Of a stretch of DNA of 64,000 bases, positions 45,674-58,300 are shown in pieces. The DNA comes from Apis mellifera (lineage: Eukaryota > Arthropoda > Insecta > Hymenoptera > Apidae). A model generated the notes under the pieces. It worked only from the letters and a program-made list of their open reading frames with translations. It was not told the origin of the DNA and did not search any database. The stretch is from NCBI RefSeq assembly GCF_003254395.2, contig NC_037641.1:6935001-6999000 (forward strand), written 5' to 3'. Numbering within the stretch: the first letter of the stretch is position 1; each line of letters opens with the position of its first letter. The translations under genes were made by a program, and so were the position numbers.

Positions 45674-46972
45674 AGTCAGAATACGTAGAAAAACCTTTAA
45701 ACTTTCTTCTTCCACGAGCTCTGTCCCTCTTGCTCCCTTAATTTTTACCCCTCGATGACTTCTTTTTACTTTTTATTTAATGCTCCTTGCCCTCCCTCCC
45801 CCGTTCTCCTCTGTTGTTTTTTAATTATTTATATTAACTCGAGAATGGAGCGACTGCGAGTCGTGGTCGGCAACACGAGCAACAAAAAAAGGAAAACGGA
45901 GATACAACAACCTCTTTTGTATTTAATTTGTTTAATAAAAAAAATCATGGATCATAGTACAACATTCCCGATTTGCGTTTTGGTTAACATCAAGGGAACC
46001 AGAAACCTCTGTTTATTTCTTTTCTTCTTCATTTTTTTTCATCCGAGAACACGCGTCGTTCGTCCTGAAACTCCTCGACTCCTCCTCCGATCCGTTATCA
46101 TTCCTCGTGACGAAAGAGGAACGAGGAAAAACTAAAAACTAGAAAGAAAGAAAAGAAAAAAAAAGGAGAAGAGACTAATAAAACGAAACAAGTACAAAGG
46201 AAATACGATATCGATGATAATCGAACAACCGAAAAAAAAAAAAAGAAAAAGAAGAAAAACGACAAAACGGAGATAGAAGATAGAATAAGCTCGTTCGTCA
46301 TCGAATTGGCTCACGTTTTTTTTAGATTTTTTTTTTCCTTTTTTTTGTTTTTTCTTTTGTACATAATAAAGAGGAACGTGCGCGTGAGACGCGCCATTTC
46401 CGCAATTTTTTTCACTTGGGTTTTCACTTCTTTCGACCGATCTCTGCGTACGGTACATGTTATTGACGAAACGACCATGCTAAATCGAGAGAAAGCATCG
46501 AATTTTTCCACAAATACGCCACTGGATTTTGCCTTAGAAACCGAAAAAAAAAAAACGAAAAGAAAAGAAAAGGATAGAAGAACCAAATTACACATTGTAC
46601 GATCGAGGATAACGCTAGCACGGGCGAGACGACGATCAATTATTGTAATCGTTCCGATTCTTCGCTCCAAGATGAAAGCATTTTAACCCATTATTTGGCG
46701 ATTAATCGAAGGTAAATTAATCAACGAGATTTACGTAGTCTTTTTGATTTTTATTTTTGATTTTAGAAGGAGAGTTTATGCGATTTTTAAACGTTTAAAT
46801 TCCAATCTTTAGATTTTAGATTTTAGATTCTTTATAGATAAAGAAAAAGATTCGTAATGTGAATTTTTCTTAAAATTATTCGAGCAAACCTTAATACTTC
46901 GAAAATGAGGAAATATATTTTTATCGAAAAAAAAAAAAAGAAAAAAACGAGAATGAATGATGGCCAAATAAA

Positions 46973-48800
46973 GGGTTAAAAGAATCGTATTTTTATAAAG
47001 TTTATTACGATATTAAGGTGAAAATATCAAAGGTCAATGAGAGGTTACCGTACATAAGAGAAGAATACGTGGGAACGAAACTGGTGGTGATACTATTGCT
47101 ACTATTTTGTACGATATGATGTTTTTGTATATCTGTCTACCGTATGTATATATACATAGGAACGAAGTCTACCGATTATCGAATAGATGGTTCAAATTGT
47201 ATCGAACACGTATTAAACAAAAATTTGTAGCGTGGCGGACACAAAACTCCGGTTGTATTTACCATGAGTCACACATAGATGTTGTTCCCATTAATGTAAC
47301 ACCTGTAAAATCCCTATCGAACAATATATGAACTACTAAAGGATTGGTAAAGAGTACTTTGTAATTTTATTCACGTACTCCTTTGTATTTTTTATTTTTC
47401 ACGACTCGTATCGATAGATATTACGTATACGTTTCTCTTAACGTTAATGTTATAATTTTATTCACGTTAGATGCGCTAGATTTCTTTTCACGTATTCCTT
47501 TTTTTTTTTTCTTCTTCTTTTCCTCGATCTTTGATGCAATTTTTAAAACGTTCGTTCTATAAATATACGTCCGACGATATTATACAATTCTTTGTAACAT
47601 TTTTTTTTAAAACGAGCATTTTGCAATTGTAAAATTGCTCGTTTCCAGGATCGACACGTGGATAAGACCACCTGTTGCTTTAGGCAGGAACCAACTGGCC
47701 GCAAAGGGTGACTGCGAAGTCAGCTGTGCGTAAAATTGCAACTCAAACGCGATGCGTCTTTCAAATGTTTCTTCCTTTATAGAAACATTGGTCAACAGCC
47801 GATGTATGCGAATCTTATGGTTTCACAATGGTGTGTCGAACTTTCGAGAGAGTTCAACACAGAAAAGAAACTTTCAAAACTCGATAGATTTTTTTTTTTT
47901 AGAATTAAATCTGTTAAATATTATAATGATATAAATATTTAGCGAGTCAAAGTCTCTATTAAGTTCTATCTTTTAATTATATCTAGATAGAAATAGGAAT
48001 TTACTTATCCACGATGTTTATCGATAATACTTTAATTTAAAAATGAAGCAATTAATTGGAAAATTTATTCCCAATAATCATTGGATTTAATTCAAATTGA
48101 ATACGAGCTGGTGGTACTCGATGGTTTCACAGTCTGCGATTTTAGATAGTATTTTCATAAAACTGTAACTGTAAAAACCGTTAAAAAACTTTAAGTCAAG
48201 GTTATTCCATAGTATTCTTTAACCGTTTCAACGGCGCGTAGATAATTAACCATTACCATTTTCAGAATCGGCAACATAAGTTCGAGACGCGAACAGTTTC
48301 ACGGAAATAGAGCGTGCCTTCAATGTTGTTTCAGAAAAATTGCATCTCTAATTTTCCGTTACATCTCCTTCTGCTCGCCTTCCTGGTGAGTTATATATAA
48401 ATTGAACGAGTTAATTAAAATTATTAACTTTTGTTAATTAAATTTAACAATTCTCTATGCATCTTTAAAAAAAAATTTGAATACCTTTTCAAGTATATGT
48501 ATAAATTTTCCATTTTCCGCGTGATTAATGAAACAGTTCGGAAGTGTGAGCGATACAAATCTTCCTTAATCCGAAGAAATTATAGCGCAACTATCATTCA
48601 TCATAATAGCGCAACGTATACATCAATCCAATAGCGACAAACACCTCTTATCAATTTTCACTGAATATTTTTTCCTACTCGACAAAATACAAATACGTAA
48701 CCTGTAAAGAGATAATTAATCACATCACACTTTTCATATTGCATAAAATTAATCTAATCAAACCGTTTATCTCCAATCGAAGCTTTTGTTCTAATATCAA
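46973..48800. other. Non-coding AT-rich DNA
   Basis: Nothing beyond short frames; no repeats of note. Confidence 0.5.
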
Positions 48801-50480
48801 CGTATATTTTTCTCCAGAAAGGAAAGGTGTTGCAACACCTTTTATCCAAGAGAGAAGATACTTCCTAGAAACGACGCTTCGATCCACAACGACCAACAAC
48901 GTGCTCGCGATCGACGCGAGAGGACAGGATCCCGATCCCGATTCCCGAGGACCGCAGATTTATCGCGTTCACCTACGTCTCCCCTTCCACGGCTCTTTTT
49001 GCACTACCTCCTCCTACCATCGTTTCGCCATTTCCCTCTCTCCGCGAGCTGATGCACGATGCAGGGGAGAAAGACACGCCGCCTTCTGACCGGCTCGTAG
49101 TTGCTCGAAAACCTCTCTTACCTGCGCCGTACGCTCGGTTTTATTCTTCGACACGCTTCCGATCGGTTTCGCGCGCGCGCCACCGTTTCCTCATCGTCTT
49201 CGAAACTCTTCGAAACTCCGACCCCAGCGCCATTTCGTCGTCGCGCCTCCGCTTCCGGCCGCTTCCCGCTTCCTAGGGAACCCGTATTTACCGATCGAGG
49301 CCTCGATCGAAACGATGCTCGAAAACTCGCGCCCATTATTCGTCCGTCCGATCGATCCTCGAGTTGTCGTCGGCCAACCTATGCTTTGATCGATCCCTCC
49401 TCGTCCTCTCGGCTGGGGAGAAAATTATGATTATATCCGGAGGGGAGATTTGACCAGATATTCTTCTCTTTTGGAAGGATTTTAATTGATTGATCGATTG
49501 AGTTTGATAAACGAAGTGAACGAAGTGTGCTTCTTCGAAGGATTCTCCCTTGGATTTCGAAAGAACTCCTCGTTGGAACGAAGATTTAACGCTTGTGGTT
49601 AATACGAAGTTGAGGATAGGGAAAATTGAATGTGGTCGGAGGCTAAATTAGGATCTTGGAGGAGAGATACACTCTATACGCGTGCGGTGAAAAGGATCGG
49701 GTTTGGATCGTTTCAAAGTACAATTACGAAACTTGGAAACGAAGCATCCGTTTCAAAGACAATAATTAAGCAAAGCCAAAATTGATCGATCACCGACCAC
49801 CCAGGATAATTCTGGGAAGACCCCGTCCAACATGGGCATCTAGTAGAAGTCGAATGGCCAAGTTTGGATGCCTCGAGTGAGCCACTCTTTCCAGGCCGGA
49901 GAACTCCAAGCTCGAGAGCGGTAATTCGAACGGCTATTGACTAACTTGTCGTTTCGCGGCAACCGTGTCAACCGTGATACTCGTCCACCGGGCTCACCTC
50001 GACCGTAAACAAATCGCTCGCGGCCCCTCGAACGCGCAACAACTCGTTCCCCTCGGCTTCGAAGGGAACGTTTCGAACGAAATCCCCCCAACGGTTGGAT
50101 CTTTGAAACTCGACTGAAAGTCGGGGGAATCGTGGAAAGTATCAACAGGTTTCCTGATCTCGACAGGGATCCTCGCGGTTATCTCCGCAGGAAGTCGGAG
50201 AGGCTCGATCGCCTCCTCCTCGCGATCTCTGGCAGAAAACGAGGGATTAGATTGGCAAGTTGCCGGATGTTAGGCAGTGGTTAGCTCGGAAATTTTCGGT
50301 GGTGTGACGAAGCACGTGTGCTGTGAAATGTTGGATCGTTTCAAGTTTGCCAGTGGATCTGTCCCAGGATGTGCAAAGTGATTCGGACTCGAGATTAGAA
50401 GTTAAACTGTTGGGGAAACTGGTCGTGCTGGTTGCAATTCGAGGAGCAGCAAAACTGAGCTTCATCGAGATAATTTTCTA
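48801..50480. other. CpG-rich island(s), possible regulatory DNA
   Basis: CpG-rich between about 48890 and 49430 and again at 49800-50460. Overlapping frames up to 109 codons (49101-49430) are Arg/Ser-rich, as composition alone would give. No domain, no clear exon structure. Confidence 0.35.
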
Positions 50481-51859
50481 CGATCTGTTTTTATTGGAGG
50501 TGTTTTTTTTCGGATTGTGAATTGAATATTTTTAGAGTGATCGATTATTATCCCGTTGGATTCTGTTTGTTTTGGGATTAAGAGATTAAGAAGTGTTAAG
50601 TAAAATGATCTCTTCTTCTTTGTATCGAGGATACGAAGCAATCGGTTGATTAGAGAGAAGAAAAATTAGGTTAGCGAGGGAATCGACGTAAATGGTGAGA
50701 AAACCGGTTTGAAAACTGTGGTATTGAGAATCGTCGCGTATAAAATCGTTGAATAAATCATTCGGATTGTTCGTAGCAGAAGCAATCGAAACCTGATAAT
50801 AAGCCTGTATTGACATTTTCGAAGATAAGGAATAATTTATCGTTAAAGCCGATAAAGGTTGATTTATGGGAAAATATAACAACAATTGGATATTGAATTT
50901 TGAAAATTCGAATCGAAATGGCGGGAAATTGTTGCCTCGGTTTCTTTTCCCTTAAGAACGAAAGATTCGTGTAAATTACACAAATTTGTAGCACGGCAAG
51001 TGGATCGTTCCATTGAATACATTATCGACACTTTACGATTGTAAATAAAATTCCAATCGCAGCGTTGCAAGCTTGAGAATATTTCTTTCCTGGAATGTTA
51101 ATCGAAGGAATGTTAATCGAGGAAGATTCGTAAAGTGTGATAGAAACCAGTGAAATATCGCTCGAACGAGTTAAATCGCAATCACGAATCGCGCCACTTC
51201 AATCGCGCCTAACGAACTCGAACAACTTCTGGAATTAAGGGGTGCAACGTCGTTGAAGATTAACTGGAAGGCCATGAATTTATTGTTCCAAATGAATACC
51301 GAGAGCTTTCTCGTAATTTAACAGACTCGAGATTGTTAGAGATATCGAAGGAGGAATTTAAAAAAAACTTCTGTAAAGTATATTCTCATCGTGATTACGA
51401 TTAATTTAAGGATTAATCTATCTTTTCTTTCAACGAGTGTTAATCAGAAATAATAATAGAAATATTACGCGAACATTTTATGATATTTTTGTTCTTTGAG
51501 TAAACAATATACTTCTCTTTATTAAATTCTTCGAAACTCTCGAGAATCGTAGAAAAGCGAATTAAAGAAAGATACGAAATATTTGCGAATAAAAAATCAA
51601 ATTCAAACTCACTCTGCAATAATTTCACGCAATAACCCTGCAAAAGTAGGTCCGGAGAAAATTCTCAGAACTGTCTGTAGAAGCTCTATAACAAGAAGAA
51701 AGCTTACAGCGCATTACACCACTTACCTACTAAGCATACCAAGAAAGCGTTGCCCAACGAACGAACCAGTTCATCATCCAAACTTGTTGCGGTTGTAGAA
51801 TTAAAAGCGAAAACGGCTCGTCCAAAGCGAATCCTCCGACCCTGCAACCGACCGAGAAC

Positions 51860-52311
51860 TTTCGTCGATTGTCTCTCCAAAGATCTGCCGGTCGCGTGAT
51901 TCATCGAGGTCACCGGTTGAGCGGGTCAGGGCCGCGAGTTGTGTGGCTTCAGGTCGGTGCAACCTGGATTTCTGCACGATTTAACGCGGTCGCCGTCTCC
52001 CTTTCAGCTTTGCACAACCGTGCACCCATTTCTTGCTCTCATTATCTCTGCAACATCGGGACGATAAAATTCTATTCTTGCGCCGATAAGAGGCACGCGG
52101 ATTCTGCTGATTAATCGCGCGATTACCTAACGATTTCGGCCTCGTTACTCGTCTCGAGTGGATCCGAGTGAAGTGTCCGTCGAGCTTCTTAAACCTGGAA
52201 AGTGAGAAACGCGAAGGGGACTCCTCCGATGGAAAGTGGCCTGTGAAGTGATTTGGTGGAATTTGGTGGAAGAGGTGGTGAACGTGTTGGGATCAGGGAA
52301 ATTGGACAGTG
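51860..52311 (+). other. CpG-rich block ending in a good splice donor, possible 5' exon
   Basis: CpG-rich DNA ends at ACAGTG|GTGAGT (donor at 52312), the shape of a non-coding first exon with its promoter. No coding frame of interest and no partner acceptor could be assigned in the window. Confidence 0.25.
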
Positions 52312-55300
52312 GTGAGTATTTGAATTTGGATGAATTTTTAGGGATTTTTCTTTTTTTAGAGCGATGGAGGGAGATTAAGATTATTGGGTTAAGAATGAGA
52401 TGGGAATTTTTATTTAAATTTGTGAAGTGGAAAGTAGAGAAGAGTTGAGATCAGGGAAAGTGATATAGAAAATTTTACATAGTATTTGTTAAATAAAGAA
52501 GAAAAATTTGTAAAAAATATTGGTTGAGAAGTTATATTTTCCATGTTATAAACAATTATCTGTTTAAACAAATTATCTGTGAATGATTTGACCGACTTAA
52601 TGAATAATTCTTTGATAGAGAGGTGTCAAGTATTTGTAAAAAATGAAGGATATGAAAACTTTTTGCAAGCAATAAAAAGAAATGATAAATGATATATATT
52701 TTTTTTTTACGTATTTGCTTTAACGAAACAAAAAATTGTTTAACTTTGAAGATATGGAAAAATCTAAATTATTATAATAGTTATTTTTCAATCAGTTTTA
52801 TTTTATATATTCCTTTAAGAGATAATAGTTTCTTCTTATTTATAATTCTTCATAATTTTATAATAGAATATTCAGTAGCAGGTTTAAAATGGCTGTTAAG
52901 TTAATAAAATTACCTTGTTCAATCATCTAAATTCTTTTGCTTACTTTCATGGTTGGGATTCAATTATAATGATAACGGGATTTTATATAACATATGCTTA
53001 TTTTAAATAATTTCTACATAATTCTATGCTCTTTCCTCCATAGTTAAGTAATTTCTAAGTTATTCTCCCCATATTTCTGAAAGCTATTTATCAAAAATTA
53101 TTATAGAAAATTATTATTCATAAAATTTATTAGATTTAAGATTTCTTTAAATTTAAATTAAAAAGGAAAGTATTATTACTGCTTCCGTTGCTGTAAACGG
53201 AAGAATCGCGTATTTTCTTTATCTACTTTATAATATCTTAAAAAACAAAAATATCATAGTTACGTTTAAAAAATTTAAAACGACTATTATAAAAAAAATT
53301 ATTTTTATCGAATAATTAAAATTATTATATATTATTATATATCATACCATTAAATTACTACTATACCATCCTGTTAAAAAAATAATCAAAAAAATCTTAG
53401 ATATTATAAATAATTATTATACATTTTCCAATTATTATTTAAAAAAAAAAGAAGCTCTCTTTACTATTTTTATACATATTTCTCTTCGTGGATGGATCGT
53501 CCTAATTAACAGCATCGAAAAGAATCGTTTCAAGAATTATATTTTTCTTTCGCTGTTTTTTATCTATGCACAATGAAGGATCGACGATTAAAAGAGGTTA
53601 ATAAGCACGATCGAGATACAATACGATGCTCTGGAGAGGATCGATCGTGGCCGATCGTTGGACGATCGTGGCGCCATTCCGGCGAAACGAAAACGAAGAA
53701 AGGGAGGAATAATCATCGTCGTAGCGAGAGTATACGAGATTATCGGTATCCTTGGAAAAATAAGAAACCTCTTGTCGTTGATTGACTGTTCGGGCGTGCC
53801 AGGGATTCGACCTGTTCGAAGATTAACTCGGCAATTAAGCCACGATACCTCGTGCTTCTTTATTTTCCCTTCGTTCGATCGTGTCTTCGATTAATAATCA
53901 GGGGAGTGGTGCGAGAACGCGTCCATTTTTACGTACGAGTGTTGACCTCGATTGCGGGGATCGTGGTCTGGATCGTTTTTCAGGTGGAGAGATATCGTGA
54001 ATGGTTTGCGGTTACCTCGAAAGTGCGCTAGAAGAATCGAACACTGTACACTGACGCTCAAAAGTATTTCGATCTTCGATCCTCGATGTCTATAATTCTT
54101 TTATTTTCTTTTTATTTTAAGAATTGCTTTATATATCACTGCTCTCCAATTTATTTCTATCTCTCGTTTTTGAAAAAAAATGGAAACGATATTCACAGTA
54201 ATATCATATTTTCAATTTTATCAAGTTGCGAAACGGTATCAAATTTGATTGCTGTTTCGATTAGAGAAATTCAAATTTTTTCAGAAATACGATTCTATTT
54301 CAAGTTTTTTAAAGTCAAATTTTAAATTTACATAAAGATTAAAATTATTATAGAAATTTGGCTATTTCGATAGAGGAAAACTCGAGAGATTCAAATTTCT
54401 TTCCAAGAGCACTTCACCCTTCACTTTCATTCTCAGATTTTCCACACGAATTTCTCAACAAAAAAACTATCCTTCACTTTCATTTCCAACTCCTCTTCAA
54501 ATTACTTTTTAAATCACTTAAAGGAATCCTTTCCCCTCATAAACGATAGTAGACAGTAAGGAAACCGAGTTGCACCGCAACTCGCCTCACGGGTAAGGTT
54601 TTACACAGCTCAACTGATGGATGAGCGTTGATTGCCCGGCTGAAGCTTATTAACTTCTTCCCGCAACTTCGTTAGAACGGTATCCCCGCAATTAAGTTTC
54701 TCGAAGGCGAGAAAATCTGCGACTCTTATCGCGCCAGAATTTTTCTTCTTTTCACTCTTCTTCCGACCATTTCTTGCTCCACCCTTGAAATGGAAGAATA
54801 AGAACAAGAAGAGGAAGAACAAGAAGAAGAAGAAGAAGAAGAAGATGTCCAGAGACTCGGTTCCGCTCTTTCTTGAGAAACGATCGTGGTGATTTGTGGC
54901 GCTCCCCGAGATATATCTCGCTGGTTGCGCGTCACTTTGCTTTTTCTTCTTGGATTCGAAGGAAGATGCGGAACGTCGAGGAACGCGAGTCGAGTCGTAT
55001 AGCAAGTTGAATAGACGTTCGCGGACTTTTTTGCCGAGGTTCAACCGTGTGCCGAGATCATACGTCTTTCTTCATCTTTACGTATACACGATGCGGTGAA
55101 TATGAGCCGCTCTTGTTTTTAAAAATTATCATAATCATCCTCAAGTGTACGTTGTGTAAGGTGTAGCGGATATAGTGGTGATTCGAGGAAGGAATTTAAT
55201 CGTGTCTAATAATTTTCTATGTCTCCTTTTTATTTCTCTATACTTGTAGATTTGTTAATTTAGATAATTTTGATCAAATAGATTGGTTTGATTATGAAGA

Positions 55301-58300
55301 ATCAGTAGACAGAATTGAAAAGTTTACAGAGTGCGTATACCAAAAGAAAAAAGAAGAAAACAAAGTGTACAGTGTTCTCATTACGATGTCTAATTATTGT
55401 CGATCAAAATTTGCACGAACATCCTCGATCCATCATCCTATGAAATTTCCACAGAAAAAAAAAAATATCATTGCGAAAGTTCGAGGCCTATTATTATAAA
55501 ATAGAAATTCGAGTCTGATTCAATAGTGAATAATGGAACAGGCTCGAAAAGTTTCACGACTTTCCTCGATAATGATTGTGCGCAAGATTTCACCCTCGGA
55601 TTACGAAACTAGTCAAATCATTGTCGCTTTAGACGGTAAAACGTTTCGATCGTTAAAGAGTCAGCCGGATTGTCGGCGTAATGCCACGGTCATAAAACGC
55701 GAACTTTCGCGCTCACTTGTTCCTTTCGCACGCATCTGCCGTAGAGAGCAACGCGGAAACGTTTTGCTCTCCTTTGAAAAGTTTTCAAGCTTATACTTAC
55801 TTAGCCCCGACTCGGCCGGAGAAATCTCTGGCTACTCGTCAACCGGCATTATTTATTCCCTGACCTTTTGCAACAGGATTGCATTTTTCTTTGGACTCCT
55901 TAAAGAAAAAAAAAATTAAGAAATTCCTTCGTAACATTATTTTGTAAAAAAAAAAAAAAAAAGAAATAATAGTATTTAAAGAAATTTATAGATAAATGAA
56001 TAAGATCAATAAATGAGATACAATCGTCAAAATATAAATTTATAAATATTATTCAATTGGATTAAAGGGAAGCTGAACGTACATGCATCAGATACGTGCC
56101 ACTATTATTCAAGTTATGGGGATATACGGGATCATCATTCATCCTGATCTCGTTCCAACGTATATCTACTGTCAAATATGAATCTAATATTACGAATAAT
56201 GCATTTAACGGTACACTGTGACGTTACCGTTTCACTTTTGCCTTCCTCACTTTTCTCCCCATTTACGTCCGTTCGCTGAATATTCAACCGGCGATCTGAA
56301 CCGGCCAATTAGCATGAATCCTCCGCAGAAATGATCGAAACGAGCCTCGAAACGAAATCACGTTTCACCTTCCTCGTCTGTTTATTCCGGTCGACGTTTC
56401 ACTAAGCGATTCCCTTCTCCCGTGAATAGATTGATTTATTGGCGTCTCGTTATGCAAATATCTATTCTTGTCTCCGTCTTGCTTCTCTCCTCCTCCTGCC
56501 CCCTTTCTTCCTTTTGGTTGCTCTCCCCCTGGAAAAAAAGAGTTGCACGAGGTGATTTTTTTTCTTTTCTTTTCTTTTTGTTTTTTTTTTTCTGCACGCG
56601 ACAATTTCGAAATCGAGCCGATTCTTTATGCGTGCTCGAATGTAGGACACGTAGACGAAAGATCTGGATCTTAATTTTCATTTAACCTTCCCTTTTTAAA
56701 AAATAAAATTTTCGAATGAATTTTTTTCATTTCAACTTTATCCTCGGGAAATTGGTCAATAAATTTTCTTCTTCCAAGATATCGAATGATATTTTAAAAG
56801 AGATAATTTGTTTCAATCATTTATTTGTTGTATTTTATTTTATTTTATTTTAAAGAAGAGGTGTTCGTGAAAGCGTGAAATAGATAATTCTTGGAAAATT
56901 GTCAATAAATTTAATTTGTCTCATCAATTTCCATCACGTAGCTACTTGTACACGTATACTTGTACGTAAAACAGTGCGCCACACTATACCAATACAATTT
57001 CGCAAACTTTGCGTATCTGTTTAAATTTGGGACACGATTGATCAATATCAATGTGGGCGAGCAATAGAGGCAACGAACGATATCCGCCTTTCTTTCGAAA
57101 CTTATTTCGTCCGAGCTTATTTAAAATGTACAATTAGACGAGCTGAGGAACACGTAAAAAACTTTGTTTAAAATAAAAATTCCAATTTCCACCACCATGT
57201 TAACTTTCGTAAAAATAAAAAAAGAAATTACATCAAATTTTTATCACACGATACCCTTCAATTCGATGTAACAGAATTTTTTCGAGAATACTATATTTCT
57301 CGAACCATTCTCACATTTCTCTAGTTCGTCAAATATTTGATCAAAATCACGTGCAAACATTCCACCCAATCAGCAACAAATTCACGCACTCTATTCCCTC
57401 AAATATACGATTTCAAATCTATATTCGTTCGATGCGCGTCGTCGACTCCGCTTCTTTTTCTCCTCCCCCCTCCCCCCCTCCCATCTCTTATTCAGATGTA
57501 AATGGATCGTGGTCGCGGCTCATGGTGAACCTTGATCGAAACAGCGGAAGCGTCGTCGAATTCCGAGGGTTACGCCAAGCGAATTTGCATCCTGCACTTG
57601 TACGACCGATCCCGAGGGAATTCAGCACCGTTACAGACCGTGCGAACCAGCGATAAAGATAAAGTCTCGCTTGCCACCCGGAGACCCCGTGTAAATCAAC
57701 GCTGCTCGCTTCCACGACCTCTTTTTTCCTCCCTTGATTCGATTTAAATACCGTATAAAGAGAGCGAAAGATGATTTCATCTGTTGCGGATGCGCCGCGT
57801 CCATTATAATGATTCATTGTGTTCATTTCGAAAATAGAGAATCATCCCTTCGTACGATAATCTACATTGTTTAATAAAAATAACTTAATTAAAAATGGGA
57901 ATTCGAGTTAATGTAATAAAAAAAAGTATTTTTGGAAGAATCAAAGTTTTAAATATTTTTATTTGCATTTTTTTTTTTACGGTTAGATTTTTCCAACTTT
58001 TTCTATTGGCTCTGGGTATGTTGTTATTTATTACGAAAAAAAAAAAAAAAAACTGTGATTGGATCGGAACACGCGCTTCCTTTCACGATCTTTGCCGTTC
58101 ATTAGATCATACACGACCGTCTCTCTTCCCGGTTCTAACATTGTGATCGCAAAAAGTTGCATAATCATCGATAAATCAGCATCTATTACGTCTGCTCCGT
58201 CTCTGGTTTCTTTAAGTGTGGGCAATAATTAACAAGTGAGCATGAGAAAAGTGAGAAATTTAGTGTTTTTCCTCTGGCGCCCATTCAGCCCGAGCCTGAT

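Larger units (their letters stand above)
41713..46972 (+). other. Probable PDZ-GEF 3' UTR and downstream DNA; extent uncertain
   Basis: No supported coding sequence. AATAAA hexamers on the + strand occur at 41949, 42092, 42443, 46365 and 46967, so cleavage could be near or far. A run of 44 T (42583-42626) is followed at once by a Pumilio-type TGTACATA (42628-42635). A second TGTACATA (46358-46365) overlaps the AATAAA at 46365. A compound (TA)n/(GA)n microsatellite lies at 45562-45673. The end of the transcript cannot be fixed from sequence. Confidence 0.4.

Noticed and set aside
45445..45741. 98-codon frame with alternating Ile-Tyr
   Set aside because: Produced by the TA microsatellite.
49101..49430. 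109-codon Arg/Ser-rich frame
   Set aside because: CpG-rich composition with parallel open frames on both strands; no domain.
54610..55044. 144-codon minus-strand frame with poly-Phe
   Set aside because: Driven by the AAG repeat read on the opposite strand.
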